Source of the DNA: Pedobacter psychrodurus
GTDB taxonomy: Bacteria > Bacteroidota > Bacteroidia > Sphingobacteriales > Sphingobacteriaceae
Reading direction: 5' to 3'
NCBI RefSeq assembly: GCF_004331735.1
Contig: NZ_SJSO01000001.1
Coordinates: forward strand, 62,001 to 126,000
DNA length: 64,000 nt
Part shown: in pieces, positions 15,080 to 25,119 of the stretch
Layout of the letters: every line of letters begins with the position of its first letter
Numbering within the stretch: the first letter of the stretch is position 1
Notes under the pieces: model-generated
The model's database searches: none
The model's input: only the letters and a program-made list of their open reading frames with translations
Told to the model about the DNA's origin: nothing
Made by a program: the position numbers and the translations under genes

Positions 15080-17590
15080 TTATTCCTTTTCCAGATCTGC
15101 TGCGCCTTTTTTAAATAATTCGGCCTGTTTGCTCAGCTTTGCTTTAGCCTCTCCGCTCACTGCGGCAGCTTGTTGTGTTTTAGCCTGCGAAGCTGCAGTA
15201 TAGGCTCCTGAAAGTTGCTTGTTTAAATAAGATTGTAATTTTAATCTTTCAATGGCAGCGCTAATGTTCATTATACCTTTTTCGGTAACTGCAGGATTAT
15301 TGTTGGCCCTCAGATACTGAAAATATTGACCAACTACTGCAAAAACCTTATTTCTGTCACCTGTAAGCATAATATTATCATAAAAGGCCTGATATTCATC
15401 TTTCGGCTCCTTGATGTATAACGTTGCGATAGAAGGTGCAATATGTCCTTTCGTATCCTCATCTAACGATGCTAAAGCAGCAATGCTCTCTTGTGGTGCC
15501 AGTTTGGCCAAACCATCAACACCAGCAGCAATTACCTTGTACGATCTATCTTTTAAACTGGCTAAAACTAAAGTTTTGTAAGCCTGATCGCCAGTTTCAG
15601 CTAATTTCAAAATTGCAACAGATCTTACCTCGGTATTTTTATCGGTTTTAGCAATCTGAAGTAAAATCGGTAAAGCTGCTGCTTTAATCTGGGCATCTTC
15701 TAAGTTAATGCCATCGATGCTTAAAGCGCGTAAATCTGCCGATTTATCCTTTAAACCCTCTAGCAATACCAGCTGGCCACTTCTGGCTTTGCTCTGCATA
15801 ATAAATTGCAAGGCTTCAATTCTATTGGCATAACTCGGGGCATTTTTGTATTGGAAATAATAGTTTTCAGCAGTTTTATTGTCGTTGGTTTCGCCAACTA
15901 AAATTTTATCTACATCAAAATCGATTAAATCGGGTTTAGCACTCACCTCGAAACTAAAACTCTGCTCACGGCTATTGATCAGGATTTCCTTTCTGATTTT
16001 TTTCCCACCGGCATAAATATCAATTTTAATTGGTAATGTAAAGGTCTGCACGCTCGAATCTTGCGTTTGTTTAACCTTAATTGTTGCTTTGCCGTTTTCG
16101 TAACCATAATCGATGCTTAAAACCGGGTGACCACCATTGTAATACCACTGATTAAAGTAAGGGCTCCAATCTTTTCCAGTAACCTCTTCCATAGCCAAAC
16201 GCAGTTGGTGCGTTTCGCCATTTTTAAAGGCATTGGTAGTGAGGTAGCGGTTAAGCGACTTGTAGAAAGCGGCATCGCCCATTTGATTTTTTAAGGCATA
16301 TAAAATAATCGATCCTTTAGCGTAGCTGATGTTATCGAACATATCTTCTTTGTCGCCATAGTAAAAACGTGCCAAAACAGGGCTTTCACCTTTTTTTGTC
16401 GATCCTAAATAAGACTGCAATTTACTGTAACGCGATTTATCTTCCGCATCTTGCCCTTCATCATGCCCATGCCAGATAACTTCGCCAAAAGTGGCAAAAG
16501 ATTCGTTCATGGTTAAGTTAGACCACGACTCTGCGGTTACATAATCGCCAAACCATTGGTGAAAAAGCTCGTGTGCAATGGTTCCTTCCTCATTTTCATC
16601 CAACAATTCACGATCTGTTTTTTGTACTTGCTCGCCATGTAAAGTAGCCGTAGTATTTTCCATTGCGCCCGAAACGTAATCTCTGGCCACCACCTGCGCA
16701 TATTTGTTCCATGGGTAATCTAACCCTAACAAATTGCTGTAAAACTGGATCATATCAGGTGTTTTCCCGAAAATCTGCTTTGCATAAGGCGCAAATTTTG
16801 GCTCCAGGTAGTAACTTACTTCCTTACCTTTATAGGTATCTTTTGTGATTTTGAATTCACCCACAGCCATCATGAACAAATATGGCGAGTGGGGAAGGTC
16901 CATTTTCCAGGTATCGGTTCTGGTTCCATCTGTATTGGCTTTCTGACTCACTAATTTCCCGTTAGAAAGCGTTGTGTATTTCGATTTTACCGTCATCGAA
17001 ATCTCTTCAGTAGTTTTCTGATCAGGCTTATCGATAGTAGGGAACCATGCCGAAGACGATTCCGTTTCGCCCTGTGTCCAGATCTGTGTTGGCTTATTTT
17101 TATCTGTACCATCCGGGTTGATAAAATATAAACCTTTAGCATCGGTTATGGCCGCACTCCCCTTCACTTTCAATTCATCGGGTTTTGCGGTGTAAGCAAT
17201 ATACACCGTGTACTTTTCGGTATTGGTGTACTTTTTATTGAGTGCGATATACAGCTTATTATCATTGTAAACATACTTAAGCGGAATATTTCCTTTAGCG
17301 CCAACCAAAGCAACGGTTTTAATATCCATGCCCTGCGCATCGAGGGTTAAAGAATCTGTAGCGTAAAAGTGAGGTTTTAAAGTAACCCACTCTTTACCGT
17401 ATAAATATCGTTTTGCATAATCAAAAGATACATCGAGTTTGGTATGCACCAGATCGTTCACTTTAGTTGCAGTTACACGGTAAGTATTTAAGTTGTTCGA
17501 TTTTTCTACAGGCTGTTCCTGTGCAGAAAGTGGGTTAACCATAAAGGCTGAAACCAACATTACACCACAGGCAATAATTTTTTTATTCAT
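15080..17590 (-). CDS. M1-family zinc aminopeptidase, exported, with C-terminal HEAT-like repeats
   Basis: A periplasmic or outer-membrane-associated metallo-aminopeptidase that removes N-terminal residues from peptides. From the chosen start the protein is 836 residues: signal peptide to about residue 24 (VNPLSAQ), N-terminal beta domain, exopeptidase motif GAMEN at about 308-312, zinc motif HELFH at 340-344 with the third ligand Glu in NESFA at about 363, and an all-helical C-terminal part with HEAT-like repeats (for example NTEVRSVAILKLAETGD and RSYKVIAAGVDGLAKLAP). The frame extends 21 codons upstream of 17590, but a start at 17590 gives MNKKIIACGVMLVSA, a proper signal peptide. Confidence 0.92.
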   Translation of the reverse strand: MNKKIIACGVMLVSAFMVNPLSAQEQPVEKSNNLNTYRVTATKVNDLVHTKLDVSFDYAKRYLYGKEWVTLKPHFYATDSLTLDAQGMDIKTVALVGAKGNIPLKYVYNDNKLYIALNKKYTNTEKYTVYIAYTAKPDELKVKGSAAITDAKGLYFINPDGTDKNKPTQIWTQGETESSSAWFPTIDKPDQKTTEEISMTVKSKYTTLSNGKLVSQKANTDGTRTDTWKMDLPHSPYLFMMAVGEFKITKDTYKGKEVSYYLEPKFAPYAKQIFGKTPDMIQFYSNLLGLDYPWNKYAQVVARDYVSGAMENTTATLHGEQVQKTDRELLDENEEGTIAHELFHQWFGDYVTAESWSNLTMNESFATFGEVIWHGHDEGQDAEDKSRYSKLQSYLGSTKKGESPVLARFYYGDKEDMFDNISYAKGSIILYALKNQMGDAAFYKSLNRYLTTNAFKNGETHQLRLAMEEVTGKDWSPYFNQWYYNGGHPVLSIDYGYENGKATIKVKQTQDSSVQTFTLPIKIDIYAGGKKIRKEILINSREQSFSFEVSAKPDLIDFDVDKILVGETNDNKTAENYYFQYKNAPSYANRIEALQFIMQSKARSGQLVLLEGLKDKSADLRALSIDGINLEDAQIKAAALPILLQIAKTDKNTEVRSVAILKLAETGDQAYKTLVLASLKDRSYKVIAAGVDGLAKLAPQESIAALASLDEDTKGHIAPSIATLYIKEPKDEYQAFYDNIMLTGDRNKVFAVVGQYFQYLRANNNPAVTEKGIMNISAAIERLKLQSYLNKQLSGAYTAASQAKTQQAAAVSGEAKAKLSKQAELFKKGAADLEKE

Positions 17591-17697
17591 TTTTATGTCT
17601 TTACAAATTAGTTTTACTTTAAATATTGGTATTTGTGCTAAAGTAAAACGCAAATGTAGCTCCCTTTCTTTTGTTTTTTTTAATCTAACAGAAATAT

Positions 17698-18579
17698 TTA
17701 ATTGGTTGCTACAGGCTTCAAAATGTAACCCTTAAGCTGCAGCCCTTTTATCAGGCCTTCGGCACCTACTAAATGACCCGCGCCAACCGCTATAAACAGC
17801 GACTGGTTTTGCATCAGGGCAGGCAATTGATCTAACCATCGATTATTCCGGTTTTTTAAGAGCTCGGTTATAAATTCTTTGTTTTCTTCATCCTGAATTT
17901 TAAAGAGATCGGTTAATTTATCTATGTTCTGAGTAAGATAATAGGTTTTTAATTCTTGCATTTTTTGTTTGCTTTTATCTATTTCTCTGACAGATTTTAA
18001 GAGTGCTTTTTTTTGCTTCTGTAAATCACCATCAAATAAAAGTGCACCCTGATATTCGGCTGTCTCTAATCCATATAAAGATTTCGCATTCTTTTTGGCA
18101 TAGGCCTGGAAACTATTATCTATTCCTTCTCCTACATCTTTTAACATATCCGGATTATCAAAAAGCATAATCATTAGTGATACCATTGCAGGTTTAAAGT
18201 TATTTAGCTCCTTTAATTCAAAACCGGGTTGCTTGGTTTTGAAATAATCTTCTACCTCTTTAAATTCTGCTTGTGTTAATAAACTATCAAGGGTATTGTT
18301 CTTCATGATTAAAAACGGCGCCATTTTCTTTTGTATGGTACTGTCCATTACAATTTCACCAACCACAGCATCGGCTGATTTTAATTTCTCTTGCAAAACC
18401 TTCATCGTATCGGCAAATTTTGAAGCTATTAAATGGTGCGTACCAAATAGATAAGATGGCTTTTTTAACCCATTACCAGAAATTTCCCACAAGAGTGAGT
18501 TACTTGTCTTTTTTGTTTGCGCGCAAAGGGTAACGCTGAACCCTAAAAAGGCAATAAGCAATAATTTTATTTTCATCAT
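17698..18579 (-). CDS. TraB/GumN family protein, exported
   Basis: A 293-residue exported protein (signal peptide ending GFSVTLCAQ). The TraB/GumN hallmarks are near the ends: YLFGTHHLIASKF early, and AVGAGHLVGAEGLIKGL near the C-terminus, where the GTHH and GxGH motifs carry conserved histidines and glycines. The family is proposed to be metal-dependent and related to the Tiki proteases and the EreA/ChaN fold; the activity in bacteria is mostly unproven. The gene precedes the M1 aminopeptidase on the same strand with a gap of about 107 bases, so a link in peptide processing is possible but unproven. Confidence 0.82.
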   Translation of the reverse strand: MMKIKLLLIAFLGFSVTLCAQTKKTSNSLLWEISGNGLKKPSYLFGTHHLIASKFADTMKVLQEKLKSADAVVGEIVMDSTIQKKMAPFLIMKNNTLDSLLTQAEFKEVEDYFKTKQPGFELKELNNFKPAMVSLMIMLFDNPDMLKDVGEGIDNSFQAYAKKNAKSLYGLETAEYQGALLFDGDLQKQKKALLKSVREIDKSKQKMQELKTYYLTQNIDKLTDLFKIQDEENKEFITELLKNRNNRWLDQLPALMQNQSLFIAVGAGHLVGAEGLIKGLQLKGYILKPVATN

Positions 18580-18790
18580 TCTATTTTAGATCGAGCAGGA
18601 TTTAAATTGGCATCATTATTCTTCTGGAAAACTACACTATTTATATTGCAAAGCAAAAAATGCATAATCATAGCCCTATTCTACACCTGGTTAGCTTTAA
18701 AGTATGATAATGATCATGGGAATAATTAAAGACCCGAATGTGACCTCCTTTCTGTTATTTTTTTGTTTTTTTGTGTAAATCGTTAGCTAT

Positions 18791-20332
18791 ATGAATACAG
18801 ATATTCAATCCATTTTAAACAAACTGGGCATTAATGCAAACAATGCCGCCTATAGTACTGGCAGCAATTGGGGTGGAGAACTTAATGTAAACACCTTGGA
18901 AAGTTTTTCTCCCGTTGATGGTAAACTGATTGCTTCGGCCAAGGTTGCAAGTGCCACTGATTATGATGATGTTGTACTTAAAGCGCAGGAAGCATTTACA
19001 GCTTGGCGTACAGTTCCGGCTCCAAAAAGAGGGGAAATTGTGCGCCAGTTTGGTGATGCACTACGTGAAAATAAAGACGCGTTAGGCACCTTGGTTTCTT
19101 ACGAAATGGGGAAAAGTTTACAGGAAGGCTTTGGCGAAGTACAGGAAATGATCGATATCTGTGATTTTGCAGTGGGTTTATCAAGGCAGCTTTATGGCTT
19201 AACCATGCACAGCGAACGCCCTAGCCACCGCATGTACGAACAATGGCATCCATTGGGAATTGTGGGCATTATTTCTGCATTTAATTTTCCTGTAGCAGTA
19301 TGGAGCTGGAATACCGCCCTGGCATTGATTTGCGGTAACGTTTGCATCTGGAAACCATCAGAAAAAACACCTTTAACCGCTATTGCCTGTCAACATATTA
19401 TTGCAAAGGTTTTTAAAGATAACGATATAGCCGAAGGGGTTTGTAATCTCGTTTTAGGTGATAGGGAAGTTGGCGAACTCATGACAAATGATGGACGTAT
19501 TCCTTTAATTTCTGCCACCGGATCGACACGCATGGGTAAGGCAGTTGGCGCTGCAGTTGGTGCGCGGTTAGGAAAAAGCTTGCTGGAACTTGGTGGCAAT
19601 AATGCCATTATCATTTCAGAACATGCTGATTTAGACATGAGTTTAATTGGTGCTGTATTTGGTGCTGTTGGTACTGCAGGCCAGCGTTGCACTTCTACCA
19701 GAAGGCTAATTATCCACGAAAGCGTATATGATGCTTTTACAGCTAAACTGGTTAAAGCTTACGGACAATTACGCATTGGCGATCCCTTAGATCAAAATAA
19801 CCATGTGGGTCCACTGATTGATACCGATGCGGTTGCAGCCTACTTAGATTCTATAGCAAAATGTAAGGCTGAAGGCGGCAATTTTGTGGTAGAAGGTGGC
19901 GTTTTATCTGGCGATGCCTATACAAGCGGGTGTTATGTAAAGCCATGCATTGCAGCGGTTCAGAATGATTTTAAGATTGTTCAACATGAAACGTTTGCAC
20001 CGATTTTATACCTGATTAAATACAAAACACTAGATGAGGCCATTGCCTTGCAAAACGCTGTTCCGCAAGGATTATCATCGGCCATTATGACTTTGAATTT
20101 AAGAGAGGCAGAACAGTTCTTATCGGCCAATGGATCTGACTGTGGTATAGCAAATGTGAATATTGGCACTTCAGGTGCAGAAATTGGCGGTGCTTTTGGC
20201 GGCGAAAAAGAAACAGGTGGTGGCAGGGAAAGCGGATCGGATGCCTGGAGAGCTTATATGCGCAGACAAACCAATACCATCAATTATTCGAACACGCTGC
20301 CTTTAGCACAGGGTATAAAATTTGATTTGTAA
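18791..20332 (+). CDS. Aldehyde dehydrogenase, ALDH7 (antiquitin) type, probable L-aminoadipate-semialdehyde dehydrogenase
   Basis: A 513-residue cytoplasmic NAD-dependent aldehyde dehydrogenase. The general-base Glu lies in LELGGNNAIII, the catalytic Cys in GTAGQRCTSTRRL, and NAD-binding motifs in AFNFPVAVWSWN and WKPSEKTPL. The pattern ELGGNNA with GQRCTSTRR, and EQWHPLGIVGIISAFNFP before it, is that of ALDH7, which oxidises alpha-aminoadipic semialdehyde/piperideine-6-carboxylate in lysine breakdown and also handles betaine or lipid aldehydes in eukaryotes. No lysine-catabolism partner is adjacent. It has its own promoter region and ends at a repeat and a shared terminator. Confidence 0.88.
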   Translation: MNTDIQSILNKLGINANNAAYSTGSNWGGELNVNTLESFSPVDGKLIASAKVASATDYDDVVLKAQEAFTAWRTVPAPKRGEIVRQFGDALRENKDALGTLVSYEMGKSLQEGFGEVQEMIDICDFAVGLSRQLYGLTMHSERPSHRMYEQWHPLGIVGIISAFNFPVAVWSWNTALALICGNVCIWKPSEKTPLTAIACQHIIAKVFKDNDIAEGVCNLVLGDREVGELMTNDGRIPLISATGSTRMGKAVGAAVGARLGKSLLELGGNNAIIISEHADLDMSLIGAVFGAVGTAGQRCTSTRRLIIHESVYDAFTAKLVKAYGQLRIGDPLDQNNHVGPLIDTDAVAAYLDSIAKCKAEGGNFVVEGGVLSGDAYTSGCYVKPCIAAVQNDFKIVQHETFAPILYLIKYKTLDEAIALQNAVPQGLSSAIMTLNLREAEQFLSANGSDCGIANVNIGTSGAEIGGAFGGEKETGGGRESGSDAWRAYMRRQTNTINYSNTLPLAQGIKFDL

Positions 20333-20337
20333 AAGAA

Positions 20338-20470
20338 TCGTCATCCGATAGCTATCGGATGCGAGGAGGTACGACGAAGCCCGCCTGTAGCAGGCAGGCA
20401 ATCTTTTTTGATTATGAGCGATCGTTGTAAGATTGCTTCGTCGGCTGAAAAAGCCTTCTCGCAATGACGA
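20338..20470. repeat. Composite palindromic repeat downstream of the ALDH7 gene
   Basis: The left part (20338-20404) is an inverted relative of 10552-10602 and also holds the palindrome ATCCGATAGCTATCGGAT, which recurs at about 14818-14835. The right part (20430-20470) repeats the AGATTGC, TTCGTCG and CTCGCAATGACGA words. There is no gene in it. Confidence 0.7.
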
Positions 20471-20482
20471 CAGTTGCAAAAA

Positions 20483-20510
20483 AAGGCGCTGAACTTAAAT
20501 TCAGCGCCTT
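20483..20510. terminator. Bidirectional terminator between ALDH7 and GIN-domain genes
   Basis: Arms AAGGCGCTGAA (20483-20493) and TTCAGCGCCTT (20500-20510) are perfectly complementary with a six-base loop. On the minus strand seven T residues follow, so it is strongest for the GIN-domain gene; on the plus strand the tail is weaker. Confidence 0.88.
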
Positions 20511-20534
20511 TATGGTAAAATATATGATAGAGGA

Positions 20535-21176
20535 TTAGAATAGTTTTTCTAATAAATCTACTTGCAAATCATCGTAGCGCGATTTATTGTTGCCTGCTAT
20601 AGCAGATTTAGCAACCCATTTAATATTACTATCCTGAGCAGTAAATTTGCTGGTTTCGATTTTAGAAGCTATGCCGCTTACAGATAAGTGTGTTTCTGTT
20701 GAACCTTCAAGCTTTAACGATGCTGAATCTTTTACGTCTGTAGTTAGGTTAACAGCATTAACATTAATATCGGCCGAGGCATTATCACCCAAAACAACAT
20801 TTAAGTTTAACAGATTAAAGTTTCCTGCAGTACTTACCGTTGCGGTGTTTGATGCCTCAATGGCGGTTAAATTATTTACGTGTGCAATTACAGTTAAGGT
20901 ATTTTTATCAAAAGAACTGATTCGAAGCTCTTCTCCTTGTTGTTGTACCAAAGCATTTTTGGTATAATATTGATCGTAAACTTCAACACTTTCTTTAACA
21001 TCCTGAACCAGGATCAATTTAACATTTCCGGTTACTACAATTTTACCAACATTTTTAACCTGGGTTATCGCGGTATAATTTGTATTGTTTTCTGTAGCAT
21101 TTGCTACTACTGTTGCGCTACTCAAAGTAACCATTACTAATGCAGCTGCGAATAAATTTTTAATAGAAGTTCTCAT
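20535..21176 (-). CDS. Exported GIN-domain (DUF2807) putative adhesin
   Basis: A 213-residue exported protein: signal peptide to about residue 27 (VVANATEN), then a GIN domain of the DUF2807 type, predicted to form a short right-handed beta-solenoid. The typical elements are VKNVGKIVVTGNVKLILVQDVKESVEVYDQYY, LVQQQGEELRISSF, and later ASNTATVSTAGNFNLLNLNVVLGDNASADINVNAVNLTTDVKDSASLKLEGS split into short alternating strands. Such proteins are common in Bacteroidota and are called putative auto-transporter adhesins by homology only. It ends at a strong terminator. A distant functional cousin lies at the right end of the window. Confidence 0.8.
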   Translation of the reverse strand: MRTSIKNLFAAALVMVTLSSATVVANATENNTNYTAITQVKNVGKIVVTGNVKLILVQDVKESVEVYDQYYTKNALVQQQGEELRISSFDKNTLTVIAHVNNLTAIEASNTATVSTAGNFNLLNLNVVLGDNASADINVNAVNLTTDVKDSASLKLEGSTETHLSVSGIASKIETSKFTAQDSNIKWVAKSAIAGNNKSRYDDLQVDLLEKLF

Positions 21177-21471
21177 GACTTTAATATTTTTATATTGTGA
21201 TAAATACTTTGTTTTAAATCCCTAATTATTAGGTGGTTTTTTAATTAAGACTGCGAGCTATCAAAAACGTTTCAGCCAATTATTAACTATTATACCATGA
21301 GCTTGTATTTATAGACGAACGCCTAATTAACCTATACGAAAAACGATTGATTGTAAAACCTGAAAGATTAAAAAGAATTGATTACGAGGCAATAATGTTA
21401 AAAAAGGTTAAATCATTACAAACAACTAATATATTAGTTTTATATTCGGCAAACAAAACCAAATCCTATCT

Positions 21472-24276
21472 ATGAAACGTCTGTTACTCTCACTGTGCCT
21501 TTTTGCTCTTATTACTACCTTTTCAAAAGCACAGAGCCTCCACACCATTAAAGGCCGAACGATTGATACCGCATCGACAACGCTTTTATCAGGAACATCT
21601 ATTGCCGTTTTAAATGCAAAAGATTCTACCCTTGTAAAATTTACAAGGGCCGCAGAAAATGGTTCATTCGAGCTTAGCGGAATTAAAAACGGGAAGTTTA
21701 TCCTATTGGTTTCTTATCCTAAGTATGCAGATTTTGTAGATCATTTTATGCTCGATTCTACCACCCAGGTTAAAGATTATGGAAAGATTAATCTCACCGG
21801 GATGGCCAAAATTCTTGCCGATGTAATTATTAAAGGAAACAGAACAGCTATAAAAATTAAAGGCGATACCACAGAGTTTGATCCCAAAGCATATAATATC
21901 GAACCAAACTCAAAGGTTGAAGATCTGATTAAACAGTTTCCAGGCTTTCAGGTAGATAAGGATGGGAAAATTACAGCTCAAGGCAAAACTGTTCCGAAGG
22001 TATTGGTAGATGGTGAAGAATTTTTTGGCGACGACCCAACGCTGGTAACTAAAAATCTTCGGGCTGATATGGTAGAATCTGTTCAGCTTTACGATAAGGC
22101 TAGCGATCAGGCTAGTTTTACAGGCATTGATGATGGCGAAAAAACCAAGACACTTAACATTAAACTCAAAGAAGATAAAAAGAACGGCTATTTCGGTAAA
22201 GTACAAGGCGGTTATGGCACCAAAGATTTTTATCAGGGGCAGGCCATGTTTAATAAATTTTGGGGCAAAAAGAAGTTCTCTGCCTATGGTATTCTGGGCA
22301 ATAACGGAACGGTAGGCTTGGGCTGGGATGACAGGGACAAGTATAGTGGTTCTAGCGGATTAACCATGAGTGATGACGGAGGAATGTATTTTAGCAGTGG
22401 TGGAGATGATTTTGATAGTTATGATGGGCGATATAATGGTGAGGGCTTACCCGTAGCGAGAACTGGCGGCTTGCATTTTGATAACAAATGGAATAAGGAT
22501 AAAGAATCGTTAAATACGAATTATAAAATTGGATCGATCAGAGTCTCAGGCACGAAAAATTCAATAAGTCAGAACAATTTAGAATCGGGAGTACAAAACA
22601 ACACATCTGATGAATCATTCGACAAAGACATGTTCAGACAGAAATTGGATGCGATGTATGAAATGAAGATCGACACCACCTTAACGATGAAAGTTAATGT
22701 TGATGGCGAATTGAAAAAAAGTAATACCTCAAACCATTTTATAACCAAAACTTATGGTGAAAATGATAAATTCCTAAATTCATCTGACAGAACGCTAACC
22801 AACGAGGTAGATGATCAAAGTTTTAACATGAACGTTTTATTCACTAAAAGATTAAAGAAAAAAGGACGTACATTATCATTAAACTTAAATCAATCGATTA
22901 ATAAAAGTAATAGTGAAGGGTACTTAAAATCGCTTAACAAACGGGCAAATGAGACTGGAACAGGAATAATAGATAGTCTTACCAATCAATTAAAGGTTAA
23001 TGATATTACAAATAATGCCTTTAAGTTAAACGCTGCTTATACTGAGCCTCTTTCAAAAAATTTAACCGTGATTATTAACTATGGCCTAACTTTAATGAAT
23101 GGAAAGTCGGATCGGCTATCCTTTAATCAATCTGGAAGTGGCAGATATGATATATTAGATACCCTTTACAGTAACAACTTTGAACTGAACCAGACCATTA
23201 ATCAGGCTGGTGCAATTTTCAACTATAAAAAAGGTAAAACCGTTATCAATTTCGGATCGAAGTTTAGTGGTGTAAATTTTAAGCAAGATGACATTTACCA
23301 CAATAAAATCTATGTAAGAAACTTTATTAATTACATGCCGCAAGCATCTTATCAATATCGTTTTTCTCAGCAAAAATCATTACGGATCAACTATAATGGT
23401 AATACCAACCAGCCCTCACTTGATCAACTTCAGCCAGTTAGGATAAATAATGATCCATTTAATGTTGTGGAAGGAAATCAAGATTTAAGACCATCGTTTA
23501 GGAGCAATGTCAGCGCTAGTTATAACTCTTACAAAGTATTAACCAACCAATCGGTTTGGTTAAGCGGCTCTTACAGCTTTACTGCAAATCCAATCATTAG
23601 TGATGTAACTACTAATGGTGTTGGTAAAAGCACCTACCGCTACATCAATTATAATGATAAAATGCAAACAAATTTTTATTTATATGGGCAGATAAGTAGG
23701 AAAATAAACACGCTTGGCGAAATAAACGTAGGTTTAAACGTAGACGCAAATGGAAGCTCTTCTTACAACTTTATTACCACTGATTTAGGCAGGACCTTAA
23801 ATAACACTAAAAACTATAGCTACGGCGGGGGTATCAATATCTCGAAATATAAAGAAAAAAGTTATAGCTTTTATACACGCTTTGGCCCTTCATATAATAT
23901 GGCAAGAGCAAGTATTGGTAGGAATAGTGATGGGTGGGGATGGACTGGTTATGCTTCGGGTAATGTGCAATTACCAGGTAAGTTTGAAATATCTACAGAT
24001 GCAGAATACCAGTACAACGGAAAAACACAAGTGCTAACCGAAAGCTTTGAGCGTCTTATCTGGAATGCATCAATAAGCAAAAAATTCTTCAAATCAGAAA
24101 ACTTAAGATTCTCAGCAACTGTAAATGATATTTTAAACCAAAATATCGGCTTTAACCGTTCAGCAAACAATACAACCATAAGCCAAAGCAGTTATACCAC
24201 TATAAGGCGGTATTTAATGTTTTCGGTATCATGGGATTTTAGCAAAATGGGCGGCGGCATTAAAACACAAAAATAA
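21472..24276 (+). CDS. Outer-membrane beta-barrel protein, TonB-receptor-like, with N-terminal carboxypeptidase-regulatory domain
   Basis: A 934-residue outer-membrane protein. After a signal peptide (FSKAQ near residue 20) comes a carboxypeptidase-regulatory-like beta-sandwich (HTIKGRTIDTASTTLLSGTS), a plug-like region with VEDLIKQFPGFQVDKDGKI and KVLVDGEEFFGDDP at about 145-185, and a long barrel rich in aromatic beta strands that ends SWDFSKMGG. This is the outer-membrane beta-barrel family of Bacteroidota, not a SusC: the usual SusC TonB box and plug are absent. The next gene starts five bases later and encodes a GLPGLI protein, a recurrent pairing. A 295-base AT-rich region precedes it, where I see no gene. 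Confidence 0.88.
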   Translation: MKRLLLSLCLFALITTFSKAQSLHTIKGRTIDTASTTLLSGTSIAVLNAKDSTLVKFTRAAENGSFELSGIKNGKFILLVSYPKYADFVDHFMLDSTTQVKDYGKINLTGMAKILADVIIKGNRTAIKIKGDTTEFDPKAYNIEPNSKVEDLIKQFPGFQVDKDGKITAQGKTVPKVLVDGEEFFGDDPTLVTKNLRADMVESVQLYDKASDQASFTGIDDGEKTKTLNIKLKEDKKNGYFGKVQGGYGTKDFYQGQAMFNKFWGKKKFSAYGILGNNGTVGLGWDDRDKYSGSSGLTMSDDGGMYFSSGGDDFDSYDGRYNGEGLPVARTGGLHFDNKWNKDKESLNTNYKIGSIRVSGTKNSISQNNLESGVQNNTSDESFDKDMFRQKLDAMYEMKIDTTLTMKVNVDGELKKSNTSNHFITKTYGENDKFLNSSDRTLTNEVDDQSFNMNVLFTKRLKKKGRTLSLNLNQSINKSNSEGYLKSLNKRANETGTGIIDSLTNQLKVNDITNNAFKLNAAYTEPLSKNLTVIINYGLTLMNGKSDRLSFNQSGSGRYDILDTLYSNNFELNQTINQAGAIFNYKKGKTVINFGSKFSGVNFKQDDIYHNKIYVRNFINYMPQASYQYRFSQQKSLRINYNGNTNQPSLDQLQPVRINNDPFNVVEGNQDLRPSFRSNVSASYNSYKVLTNQSVWLSGSYSFTANPIISDVTTNGVGKSTYRYINYNDKMQTNFYLYGQISRKINTLGEINVGLNVDANGSSSYNFITTDLGRTLNNTKNYSYGGGINISKYKEKSYSFYTRFGPSYNMARASIGRNSDGWGWTGYASGNVQLPGKFEISTDAEYQYNGKTQVLTESFERLIWNASISKKFFKSENLRFSATVNDILNQNIGFNRSANNTTISQSSYTTIRRYLMFSVSWDFSKMGGGIKTQK

Positions 24277-24281
24277 TAATC

Positions 24282-25064
24282 ATGAAAACTACACTAAAAT
24301 ATATCATCCTATTTGCTGTTATTTTCACCAGCAATGATCTTTTTGCGCAAAATGTACATTTCGTTCAAAATGGCGTGATCGAATTTGAGAAAAGATCCAA
24401 TATGTATGCCATCATCAAAAAGAAAATCAATAAGAACAATGAAACCTACATGAACGATGCTTTTGATCAGTATAAAAAGAATAGCCCTCAGTTTAAAGCT
24501 GCCAAAAGCACGCTGAGTTTTACCAAGGATAAAAGTTTATATAAATGGCCAACCGTAGAAGAAACAATGAACAATAACTGGCTATCTACTGATGTATTAG
24601 CTGATTTAAAAAATACTGTCGCCACAAATTTCGAACTGCAAAGCAGTATTACACAAAAGAATGTTTACGAGGATACTTATCTGGTAAAAGACAGTTTGCG
24701 TAAAATCAACTGGAAAATTACTGACGAGACAAGAGAAATTGCGGGTTACGAATGCCGCAGGGCAAATGCCATCATTATGGACTCAGTTTATGTTGTGGCT
24801 TATTATTCGGATCAGATTGCAGTTTCAGGCGGCCCAGAATCTTTTACCGGATTACCCGGTATGATTTTAGGTTTAGCCTTACCCCACGAAAATATAACCT
24901 GGTTTGCAACTAAAGTAACAGAGGTAACCATTCCTGAAAAAGATTTAACAGCCCCAACAAAAGGAAAACCTACTGATAACAAAGCTTTAAAAGCAATATT
25001 ACTTGGCGCGATGAAAAACTGGGGTGAATATGCGCATCCCATATATAAGGCTTTTTCGCTTTAA
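24282..25064 (+). CDS. GLPGLI family protein, exported
   Basis: A 260-residue exported protein (signal peptide ending NDLFAQ). It carries the name-giving motif in SFTGLPGMILGLALPHEN, preceded by the conserved EIAGYECRRA segment and VVAYYSDQIAVSGGPE. The family is restricted to Bacteroidota and has no proven biochemical role. Its start only five bases after the barrel gene indicates tight cotranscription, so the two products probably act together at the cell envelope. The distance of about 55 bases to the Crp/Fnr regulator gene, on the same strand, leaves open whether that regulator belongs to the unit. Confidence 0.88.
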   Translation: MKTTLKYIILFAVIFTSNDLFAQNVHFVQNGVIEFEKRSNMYAIIKKKINKNNETYMNDAFDQYKKNSPQFKAAKSTLSFTKDKSLYKWPTVEETMNNNWLSTDVLADLKNTVATNFELQSSITQKNVYEDTYLVKDSLRKINWKITDETREIAGYECRRANAIIMDSVYVVAYYSDQIAVSGGPESFTGLPGMILGLALPHENITWFATKVTEVTIPEKDLTAPTKGKPTDNKALKAILLGAMKNWGEYAHPIYKAFSL

Positions 25065-25119
25065 GCTATTGATTTCGTTTTTATAATTATACCTATTTTA
25101 GCTAATCAATAGTATAGCA

